This document shows, piece after piece, positions 11,622-20,800 of a stretch of DNA of 36,093 bases (position 1 is the stretch's first letter; each line of letters begins with the position of its first letter). Location of the stretch: the NCBI GenBank assembly GCA_030267965.1, contig BRYA01001460.1, forward strand, positions 1-36,093. The letters run 5' to 3'. Source of the stretch: Triparma columacea (Eukaryota; Sar; Bolidophyceae; Parmales; Triparmaceae). The notes beneath the pieces are model-generated. The model saw only the letters and a list, made by a program, of their open reading frames with translations. It had not been told where the DNA came from and did not search any database. The translations under genes were made by a program, and so were the position numbers.

Positions 11622-12328
11622 ATGAAGTTCAATTTAATCCCACTCATCCTGTTGGGGTCTTCGTCTGAGATCCTTTCCCTCCCAGCAGAAAGGGTCCTAA
11701 ATGAGAAGGTGAGGTTGTTAGGGGGTGTGGAGGGGGCACAATCAGGCCGAGAATATTGTACGCGTAAGGGTGACCGTGTTGCGGTAGATGTTGTGGCTCA
11801 TGAATCGTGTAACTGTTCTCACTGTTCTCACACCTCCTCCCCCCCCACACCCCCAACCACTTCAAACACTCAAAAAAGGTCGTCCACCACTGTGACTTCC
11901 ACACCGGTCCCGTACTCGGTGAGAGTTGCAGTTCCCGCCGTTTGCGTTTGAGTAGCCCCGGCGTCCTGGACACCTCTGCTTCCACAGCATCTTCCATAGC
12001 CAAGGTCGTCGGTGTTGGTGGTGTTGAGGTAGACGTGGATGACTGGTTCGTCCCCGATCACCCTTCTCCCCAAAACGCCGAGGGTAGCGCTGATGACTGG
12101 ACGGTTTACGTGAACTTTGGGGGTGACCTTTTAGACGAATTTGAAGAGGGGGAGGAGGGCCAAGAACTATGGGATCTACTTGAGGTCGTCGTCAAACACG
12201 ATGGGGGGGAAACTGTTAGGACCGTTGACGTGGGGAAGATTAGGGGCGTTGAGGACGTAGCTGTTGGGACGTTCAAGTTTCAGGATAAAGCACCCTCTGT
12301 CGTCATTAGGCCCCCCGCATCCTCCTCC

Positions 12329-12360
<32 letters not shown>

Positions 12361-14317
12361 CTCCCGTCGTCAGCTGACCATCAGTCACGTCGCGTACCGG
12401 CAGATCCGTCAGCTCGGTGTGAACTTCGACTGGCAGGCAGGCAACTCCGGCTGCAAGTCCCCGGTCGGGGACCAGGGCTCCTGCGGTGACTGCTACGCCT
12501 GGGCCGCCGCCGGGATAGCCAACGAGCGTAGCTGCAAGACGGGGTCGAGCAAGTTCTCCATCAGGCAGCTCGCTTGCGAGGCTGAGGACTTCATGAACAG
12601 CCCGGGGAACGGGGGGTGCAACGGGGGGTGGGTGGACAGGAATCTCGACTACCTTGCTTCCGACGGCATCTGCGACGAGGGGAACGTGGACTGGCCATGG
12701 TACTGCTTAGGGGACGACTGCCTCGAGTGCGGAGGGAACTGGTACGGAGCCAGCAAGGCCAAGAACCCCAGCTGCTCGAGGAAGAAGCTGACGGGGACGA
12801 ATGACTGGAGGACCCTGGGGAACATCGATTCCGACACCGCTGTCGCGGCGCTGAAGACTTACCTCCAGTCGGAGGGAACGTTCGGGTACAACTTTGAGGT
12901 CAACAATGACTTCATGTTCATGGGGTCCAACCTCGGCGGGTGGTTCGGCAGCGACTGCGACAACGAGCTCCCCTACGTCGGGGGCGACGACAGCTGCTGC
13001 AGGAAGAAGAAGAAGAGGGTCTGCAGCTGGTGGGGAAGCTGCAGGGACAAGACGTCTGAGTGCGACGGGACCAAGGGAGGACACGCGGTCAGGGTCGTTG
13101 GCTGGGGAACCAGGAACGGAGAGGTGAGCTTGAGCGGGGCACGCCTGCCAAAGGGTTAGGAACTTTGAAGCTAACACCCCAACCCCCCAAAACAACACCC
13201 CTCCTAACCCCTCACCCCTCGACGCGCGCAGGAGTACTGGAAGATGCAGAATTCGTGGGGAACTGGATGGGCCCAGTCTGGGTACCTCGAGGTCAGCACC
13301 AAGAAAGCGGGCTGGGGTTGGTCCAACGTTAACGTTGACTCGAGGATCTACAGGAGGCTCCTGGCGGAGGATCCTGACTTTGGGCTGGATTACCTTCACG
13401 ACGAAGAGAGCTTCGTGGGGAGGTGGCTAGACGAGTCGGACCTCCTCGACGAGTGGAAGCCCGGTTTCGACGTCGACATGGAGATCGCCGATTCCGTCAT
13501 TGAGATGGCCCAGACTGCCATGGACAGGAATAACTGCACCATCATTCCTTCCAATATCGATGGCTTCGAGGAAGCCATGAGGGAGCCTAGTGTCCTCTGC
13601 CTGCAGGGCCTCACCACGGCCCTTGTCGACGGCATAATTGTCTCCTCCGACTTGATGACTGAGATCAAGAAGTGGGCCCGCCCCTTTGTCCACGACTACC
13701 AGGGACCCCCCCACGAGGTCTACGTCGAGCTCGCGAAGGAGCTAGGAGAGATGCTCTACGAGGCCGCGTCGTCCACCGACATTGTCGGGGAGGAGACCAA
13801 GGCACTCGACAAGCTCTTGGAGCCCCTGGGAATCGCAGTCAGGACTATTGTAGAGGGGAAGATGCAGGCCGTCAACGGGTACATCTGGAAACTCAAGCTC
13901 AAGGTCTACCCCCTCACCTCTACGAGCGAGGCTAACGATTTTGACATCTCCCTCGAGGGCTGGACGAAGGGCGACTACACTGAGGTAGGCTTCAATCTCA
14001 GGATGGCTGACGACGAGATGGGTTTCCTGCAAGATTCCAAGGAGGACAAGGGTAGCTTCCAGGGACTCAACATGGCCAGGGGTGACGTCGACGAGACTCT
14101 CGAGGAGATCAAGACTGGAGGAGGGGGCGGTGGCGATGGGGGCGTGACCCTCTCACAGATGGCTGGGGTCATCGTGGTTGTGGGCCTCATAGGAACCGTC
14201 GTAGGCTTTTTCGTCAAGCACAAGCTGGCGGAGTCGAGGGTGGCCAAGCTACAAACGCAGATCACCACACTTGAGAGGATGAGCAGCGCGAACAAGGGAG
14301 GGAACGGAATGCTTTAG
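11622..14317 (+). CDS. Membrane-anchored papain-family (C1A) cysteine protease
   Basis: Exons 11622-11708, 11879-13123 and 13232-14317, all phase 0, give about 805 aa. An N-terminal signal peptide is followed by an acidic pro-like region, a Ser run (residues about 150-165, encoded by TCC repeats) and the C1A domain. Oxyanion Gln228 lies in GDQGSCGDCYAW, nucleophile Cys234 is spaced as in papain, His431 is in GGHAVRVVGWG, and Asn451 is in QNSWGTGW. Between Cys and His is a long Cys/Lys-rich insertion, and the usual Trp after the Cys is Tyr. About 290 extra residues follow, including QAVNG (656-660), which matches the cystatin QxVxG loop. A single span (about 755-773) and a short basic tail end the protein. 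It probably acts in the secretory, lysosomal or vacuolar system or at the surface. The exon-2 acceptor (CAAAAAAG at 11878) is the first AG after a long pyrimidine tract and is the weakest call. Confidence 0.85.
12318..12363. repeat. (TCC)n coding microsatellite
   Basis: Fifteen consecutive Ser codons, mainly TCC with TCT interruptions, separate the pro-like region from the catalytic domain of the cysteine protease. The run probably forms a flexible linker near the maturation site. Confidence 0.85.
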
Positions 14318-14537
14318 GGGGGAGGGGAAGCTGGAGGGGGGGGGAGGGGGTAAGGTTAAATTTGTCGTGCATTTACACGCAAAAAAAGAATCATCATTCA
14401 TTCCTCAAACCTAAAGATTCTCTAGTTCGGATCTAGGACCCCATTTATTACCCCAATTCCCCCTCCTCCTGCGCGGTTTCCAGGGTTTTCTGAACAATCT
14501 CTTCAACAACACAAGTGCAGCCCTCCAAAGCCGGAAA

Positions 14538-15272
14538 ATGCATTTCTCCGGTACTATTTGCTCTGCCGTGTTGTCGCTGCTGCTCTTTATTTTGCCGATG
14601 ACCTTCTCAACCACCCTCTGCACCTGCACCACAACCCCCTGCCCCGAGGAGGGGGTCAACAAGCTGATTGTTGGTAATGGTACGACTGGTGTTTATGTTT
14701 ACGAGCTAACAAGCGATCGCGATGTCCCTCGGGTGGCTCAGGTTGACGTATTGCTGCAGCAGACTGATCTAGATCATGGAAGTGACACTAGTTCATGTAC
14801 GCAGGAGGTGAGAAGGGGTGTGAGGCAAAGTGTGAGGCGAAATGTGTATTGATTCTGAGCTATCGGGATCCTCGTCCATAATCCCACACTCTTTTGCTAC
14901 TCGCTTCACTCATCCCTTTGCCCGAACCTTCGATCATCGCAGTATTCCAGGGCGATGGAGGACGATGGCCTTGATAACGTGGACGCAGGGCACATTCTAG
15001 CACATCATCTGGGAGGGCCAGGGAATGAGCCCATCAATATCTTCCCGCAGAGCCTTCACTACAATCGGGGTAGCTACAGCTCCCAGGAGGGCCAGATCTA
15101 CGACTGCTTGTCGGCTGCTAAGGAAGGAAGTTACGCGACGCTCCACTGGGAGTTCTACTACAACGATACCACGAGTACACAGCCGCACGAGGTTCTTTAC
15201 CAAGCAGATTTCTCGGACTCGGAAGGATGCTCCTCCATTAGCACCGTCTTCCCCAACACGTACTACGGCTAA
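14538..15272 (+). CDS. Secreted DNA/RNA non-specific nuclease (Endonuclea_NS_2-like)
   Basis: Two exons, 14538-14807 and 14943-15272 (phase 0), give about 199 aa. The N-terminus is a clear signal peptide with a Leu/Ile-rich core, followed by a Cys-containing segment. The second exon has the nuclease signature: Asp104-Ala-Gly-His107 followed by a His-His-Leu-Gly-Gly stretch, then Asn122 before FPQ, and Asn131 in a YNRGSY context with a downstream Gln-Glu. This order (DxGH, LGG, N..PQ, NRG) is that of the His-Asn metal-dependent nucleases in the bacterial-type Endonuclea_NS_2 family. His107 is the expected general base and Asn131 the metal ligand. It probably degrades extracellular or vacuolar nucleic acid. 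No immunity or toxin partner is adjacent. Substrate preference cannot be read from the sequence. Confidence 0.7.
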
Positions 15273-15554
15273 AGTTGAACGTTTTTTTTTCGTTCTGTTG
15301 CGCATAGATCTTACAGTCCATAGACATTGTTGTTGTCAGTTGAAAATGTCGTTTAAGATTTTTTATCATTTTAAAATAGAAAAATAAAGATGACACCACT
15401 CTCTCTGATCGCTCTGATCCGGATCTTCTGGACACTGCTGTAAATCTTCCTGAAACCGCAATCCTTTGTCCAACATTCCCTCTCGCTCTAACCCTCGTCC
15501 ATTTCCTCCCTAAGTGCCTGTTTTCTTTGCAACACGCGACAATAAAAGTAAACA

Positions 15555-16238
15555 ATGGTTTCAACAACAACCCGCCTTGACCCTTCTCCTCTCTCTTCCT
15601 CCCCCTCTCCCCACCTACCAAAAATGTGGGATCCTGTCCTTGCTCCCCGCATAACCAGGAATTTAATATCCCCGACGAACCCCTTAATCCGTCTCACCTA
15701 CACTTCCTTGCTGAATCCCTCTGCGAGGAACATGGAATCCATCCGTCACTTCATTGGACAAGCGAATGAAAGAAACCCAAGGAGTGGGATAGGAGGATGG
15801 CTGTGGGTGAGTAGCGACCTGATCAGATGCGAGCAGGTACTGGAAGGCCCCATGCAACAAGTGATGCGACTTTTCTTTGGGAAGAAGGTTTTGGTCGATG
15901 GCAAAGTCGTGGGGGAGAGGGGGTGGAAGGGTGGCATCAAGGACGACGTCCAGCACAAGATTGGGGTGTATAAGATCGACTACGAGGAGGAGATTGAAGT
16001 TGGGAGGGGTGAGGATGAAGAGGAAGATGAGATGGGGGGGGTAAGAGGGGGGAGGAAGTATGACTGCTGGGGTATGAGCTGGGCAGTTTATGGGAGTGAG
16101 GAGGAGAAGTCTGGAGGGAATGATCCCATTCACGGGGTGTGGTTGAAGGAAGGAGGGAAGGAGGAGATGGGGGAGACTTGGGTTGAGGCGGGGGATTGGG
16201 AGGAGGTGGAAGGAGGCGTGGTGGTAGATGACGTGTAG
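15555..16238 (+). CDS. BLUF-domain (blue light using FAD) protein
   Basis: A single-exon ORF of 227 aa. After about 42 Ser/Pro-rich residues comes a BLUF fold: Tyr49 in LIRLTYTS (the flavin-proximal Tyr), Asn74 in the helix end before SGIGGWLW, Gln94 in CEQVLEGP (the light-switched Gln), and Trp172/Met174 in CWGMSW. These are the residues that define the BLUF photocycle. The strand-loop before the Trp/Met motif holds an acidic insertion (about residues 144-166, Glu/Asp/Gly-rich) absent from compact bacterial BLUF proteins. No cyclase, EAL or other output domain follows; the acidic C-terminus has no recognised fold. It is therefore a short, stand-alone BLUF protein whose partner is unknown. 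Targeting is unclear and no signal peptide is evident. The gene lies 282 bp after the nuclease. Confidence 0.75.
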   Translation: MVSTTTRLDPSPLSSSPSPHLPKMWDPVLAPRITRNLISPTNPLIRLTYTSLLNPSARNMESIRHFIGQANERNPRSGIGGWLWVSSDLIRCEQVLEGPMQQVMRLFFGKKVLVDGKVVGERGWKGGIKDDVQHKIGVYKIDYEEEIEVGRGEDEEEDEMGGVRGGRKYDCWGMSWAVYGSEEEKSGGNDPIHGVWLKEGGKEEMGETWVEAGDWEEVEGGVVVDDV

Positions 16239-16622
16239 AAAGTGGTTAGGAGGGGAGCCAAGGAGGGGAGAGGGGGAAGCATGATTTGAAATATAAGACT
16301 TGAAATAAGACGTGAAATGCAGCGGTGACGGACGAAGAACTGCATCAGAGGATTTCAATTTCAGGTCCCAGAGGATTTTCAGATCAGAAATTTCAGGTTT
16401 TTAGGAAGATCTGCTAATGACCAGATGCCAGGGTGACCATGTGATAACAGAACAAGCTAAAAAATCCAAAATGGTATCTCTTAAAACGACAAAAATTTAA
16501 AGCCCAAAACCAGCCAAAACATTTCTTCCACAGGTGGGGGGTCAAAAGGGAGGCACAAGATTTGGGCAAAGAAAAGTTAAAGAAGGGTGCTGTTTGTACA
16601 AACATTCAAGGAAAATCAAAAC
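16239..16622. other. Intergenic region, no gene seen
   Basis: This lies between the BLUF gene and the small acidic-protein gene. It contains short direct repeats of a CAGAGGATTT and AATTTCAGGT type near 16345-16400. No RNA gene or named promoter element could be recognised. Confidence 0.45.
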
Positions 16623-17201
16623 ATGGATGGGGACGGGCAACATATAGAGAAGGTAATTGGGGGCGAGGAGGTCGAAGAGGTAGAGGGGGGAGAGGAGGGA
16701 AGTGGGGGGGAGGTTTCGGAGGGGGTAGATGGGGGGAAGGTTGGGGGGGGGGAGAGAGAAACGGAGACTGAGACGGAGCCGGAGGCGGAGAAGGAGGAAG
16801 AAGGTGGAGGAGAAGCAGAAGATGAAGCAGAAGATCAAGCAGAAGAAGGGGGAGGGGGCGGACATGATAAACCTCATGCCAAACAAGGCGATGCTCAAGG
16901 TTGGGGGGTGGAGAGGGCTAGGGTAAGGGGACGTCGGTCGGGTATAATGCCAAATACAATGTCAGCTAAGCTTGTAGAGCAGGCCGCCGCAAGGCATAAT
17001 CTCAAGCGTAAGGCGGAGGAGGAGGGGACGGAAGTTGACCAGGAGGACCTCGACCTGTGCGGCATAGTGGGGGGGCTTGCCAAGGCAGGGGGGGGGAAAG
17101 AGGGGAGGAAGAAAGTCACCTTCGGAGGCGCGGGGGGTGGGGAGATGGAGGAGGGGGGAGGAAAGAGGAGACGGGTTGGGGAGAAAGGAAGGGGAGAGTG
17201 A
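16623..17201 (+). CDS. Hypothetical acidic/basic low-complexity protein, possible PP1-docking motif
   Basis: The ORF runs from an ATG at 16623 in a strong context (AAAACATGG) to a stop at 17201, about 192 aa. An upstream in-frame ATG at 16587 is possible. The first half is Glu/Gly-rich. The second half carries a helical, charged stretch (MSAKLVEQAAARHNLKRK), a KKVTF motif and a C-terminal KRRRV cluster. KVTF fits the RVxF docking motif for protein phosphatase 1 and the Lys/Arg clusters fit nuclear localisation, as in nuclear PP1 regulators, but no full family signature is seen. The strand is extremely G-rich, so a chance ORF remains possible. Confidence 0.42.
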   Translation: MDGDGQHIEKVIGGEEVEEVEGGEEGSGGEVSEGVDGGKVGGGERETETETEPEAEKEEEGGGEAEDEAEDQAEEGGGGGHDKPHAKQGDAQGWGVERARVRGRRSGIMPNTMSAKLVEQAAARHNLKRKAEEEGTEVDQEDLDLCGIVGGLAKAGGGKEGRKKVTFGGAGGGEMEEGGGKRRRVGEKGRGE

Positions 17202-17872
17202 AATTATTTTTTCTGAAAATAATGCTCAACATCTATACTTAGTGATATGAGAGACAGTGGAGGGTCAGGTGAAGTCACCTTAATAATTACAGAAAGCAAA
17301 AGAGATGTATCGTAACGCCACAGTGCCAGTGGCGTCCGGAAAAATTGAAAATTGATGAAATTTGATTTGGAGTATTCCAAATTTCAAAATTATTAATTTC
17401 ATACAAATAATAAAAACAATTTAAAGTTTAAGGTAGCGTGATAAATATTTCAAATACTTAAAATTCAAATTATTCAATTTTGTTTTTTCTTCTTTAAATC
17501 TAGTAATTGAATATTAATTGTGATCAATGAGCTATAAGACATATTTGTTTGTACTTAAAAGATATTTTTAAATATTCTTACTTCTATTTCATCAAGCATT
17601 TCTCGATTGAATGCACTAAATATTCAGAATAATCAATTAATACACATTTGAAATTTATATATACGCTTAAGCCTTCAAAGACATAATCGTTTTTTGGCCT
17701 GAATTTTTCTGTTCTGCGTCAGACTCGGTCTGTAACAGTATTGATAGATAGACCAGATCGCAATGTGTTATTGTTACAACACAACCACAATATTCATTAA
17801 AAAAAATAATAAATTGACCTGTCTTTAACTTTGACCTAGTCATCTTGTTCCGACTTTCCAGTCATTTCAGGG
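17202..17872. other. AT-rich intergenic spacer upstream of the UvrB-UvrC gene
   Basis: About 670 bp of strikingly AT-rich DNA (especially 17340-17700), unlike the G/C-homopolymer-rich DNA around it. It has no usable reading frame. Small dyads are present: CGCCAC/GTGGCG (17316-17334) and GAAATTTG/CAAATTTC (17357-17385). It should contain the promoter of the downstream gene and the 3' end of the upstream one. Confidence 0.6.
17316..17334. repeat. Short GC hairpin at the border of the AT-rich spacer
   Basis: Perfect 6-bp inverted arms CGCCAC and GTGGCG are separated by a 7-nt loop. This could be the 3' stem-loop of the preceding transcript or a chance dyad. Confidence 0.35.
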
Positions 17873-20800
17873 ATGTTCTCTAGTCGAACCATTCCCACGT
17901 TAATTGTTCTATTCTTTGTAATCCCCCCCCATTTAGGCTTTCTTCTCCCCATTGCTCCCTTCCCTACGTTCTCAAGTCCCTCAATAATGTTGAAAATCCT
18001 GTCGAAGAAAACAGGCCGAATATTTCCTCGTCATCCACTTCAAATATGTTCCACACGCTTGTATTATAGGAATGAAACGTCGTCGCCAATGTCCTCATCA
18101 ACAACGTCAACAACATCGTCATCGAAATTACTGCAACAACAACAGCAGCATACACCCCACTCCAACAACACTTCCTCAAACAAGTTCATTGTCAAATCAC
18201 CCTTCCAACCCTCTGGGGACCAACCTGAGGCTATAGCAGAGTTGACGGATCAACTTAATAGAGGCGAGAAGTTTGCAGTTTTGAAGGGTATTACTGGTGA
18301 GTGAGGCTAATGTTATCAAGTATTTAATTTACCTCTGACTTTCCACCATCTGCCACCCCACCCCCCCCCACAGGCTCTGGGAAATCCTTCGTGATGTCCC
18401 ACGTAATATCCAACCTCCAGAAGCCCACTTTAATCCTCTGTCCCACCAAGACGTTGGCCGCCCAGCTCTGCCGTGAGCTTCGTTCCTTCCTTCCCACCTC
18501 CTCCGTCGAGCTGTTTGTCTCCTACTACAACTACTACACCCCTGAGTCCTTCATCGAGTCCTCTAACACCTACATCGCCAAGAAGTCCTCCATAAACGAC
18601 GAGATTGACTCCCTCAGGCACAGGGCCACTAGGGCCCTGTTCACGAGGAATGATGTGGTGATTGTGGCGAGCGTGTCCTGCATATACGGACTGGGATTAC
18701 CAAGTGACTACCTAGAGGCGGCGCAGAACATACAGGTGAGAGAGAAGAAGCTAAATTTCCCTGCTAAGTAGTGCTCTAATTTGCTCACTATCCCCATCTC
18801 TATCTCTATCACCTGCCAACCCTTTCAGGTGGGATCACACGGTGACATAAACTTCTACAAGTCCGTCCTCTCTAAGATGCTCTACGATACTCCCGAGAAC
18901 ATGTACGACCTGAAGCGCGGCAACTTCCTCCCAAACTACCAGAATAATACCCTCAAAATTTGGCCCCCGTACGAGACATTTCCTGTCGAGGTATGCTTTG
19001 ACTTTGAGACAGGCAGGATATCAAAGATAATAAAGACCCTGTCGGCAGCAGATGAGGTAGCCTTCTCCCTGGACACTTCTGTCGCTCCTAGCCCTGACTC
19101 CACCGTTGAGGTGGACGAGTACTTCGTCTACCCAGCACGTCATTTTGTCACCCCCAAGGAGCGGACCATCGAGGCCTGTGACGCGATAGAGCGTGAGATG
19201 CATGTCCAGACGGCCAACCTGAAGGATTCAATGAACTTCGAGGCCGCCGAGCGGCTCCGTCAGCGGGTTACGAACGACCTGCTGCTCCTCAGGGAGACCG
19301 GCACCTGTCCGGGGGTTGAGAACTACTCCAGGCATTTTGCGGGACGGCCCAAGGGTGAACCACCCGAGACACTTCTGGACTACCTGAAGATGTCGGGAAA
19401 GGGGGGGGTAGAGGGTAGGTCGGTTGACTCTAAAGACTGGCTCCTGGTAGTCGACGAGTCCCACGTGACCCTTCCCCAGCTTAAGGCCATGTACGGAGGA
19501 GACAGGGCTAGGAAGGTATCTCTCGTCAAGAACGGGTACAGGCTGCCGTCGGCCTTCGATAATCGACCTCTGAAGGACGAGGAGTTCTGGGAGCGCGTGG
19601 ACCAGGGACTGTTCGTATCGGCGACGCCTGGGAAATTCGAGACGGACAGCAGTTCGGACGGGGGAGTGGACATGCTGATACGTCCGACAAACATTATGGA
19701 TCCCGAGCTATTCGTAAGGCCAACGAAGACTCAACTCAGAGACTTAAGAGGAGAGATCCTGACGAGGGCCGAGAGGTAAGAATGTATGTGTAGGGGCGAA
19801 AGGTAAGGCACAAGTCGTATCCCTCAAACATTTTCCTAACCCGCCCCTCTTCGCAGGGGGGAGAAAACATTGGCCATGGCTTTGACGAAGCGCGACGCTG
19901 AGGACATGGCGACTTTCCTGCAGGAGAACGACGTGAAAGCTTCGTACATACACTCTGACCTCAACACGGTGGAAAGAGCAGACGCTCTAAAGTCTTTGCA
20001 AAACAGTACGATAGACTGCCTCGTCGGAGTCAACCTCATGCGCGAGGGTATAGACCTCCCCCAAGTGTCTCTTGTCGCCATCATGTCAGCTGACAACCAG
20101 GGCTTCCTCAGGAGCGAGACTGCTCTGCTCCAGATGGTTGGCCGTGCCGCTCGTAACGTCAACGGGCAGGCCATATTCTACGCTGATAAGATCACAAAAG
20201 CCATGAAGTCGGCTATCGACACCACTAACTGGAGGCGTGAGAAGCAAGCGAGCTTCAACTCTAAGAACAATAAAATTCCCATCTCTGCAAAGGGCTCAGA
20301 GATCAAGTCCATCTTTGACATCTTCCGGGAAGAGATGAATGTGGAGGAGCTGGGATCCGACGTTGAGTGGAGTCGCTCTCGATCGCCTCACAAAGCCAAG
20401 GGATCAACTAAAGTCGTCGCCACCCCTCGACCTGCCCTGGACCCAACACTCGAAGAGCTCACTTACAACCTCCCTGCCAAGACTGGGATTTACAAATGGA
20501 TGACCGAGAGGGATGGCGTGACACTATACATAGGGAAGGCGAAGAATCTCAGCAGCCGCTGCAGGTCCTACCTCACTGGCAAGGATGAACGCCCGAGGAT
20601 CAACGAGATGATGAAGAAGGTCAAGTGGGTTGAGTATATCATCACCCCCACGGAGCAGGACGCCCTAAATCTGGAGGCAAAACTGATCAACCTGCACCAG
20701 CCTCCTTACAACGTCGCCCTGAAGGACGACGTATCCTTCCCGTATATTGTGGCTAGAACATCTGACGACTTCCCTAGATTCGAGCGTGTGCCAAAGATTC

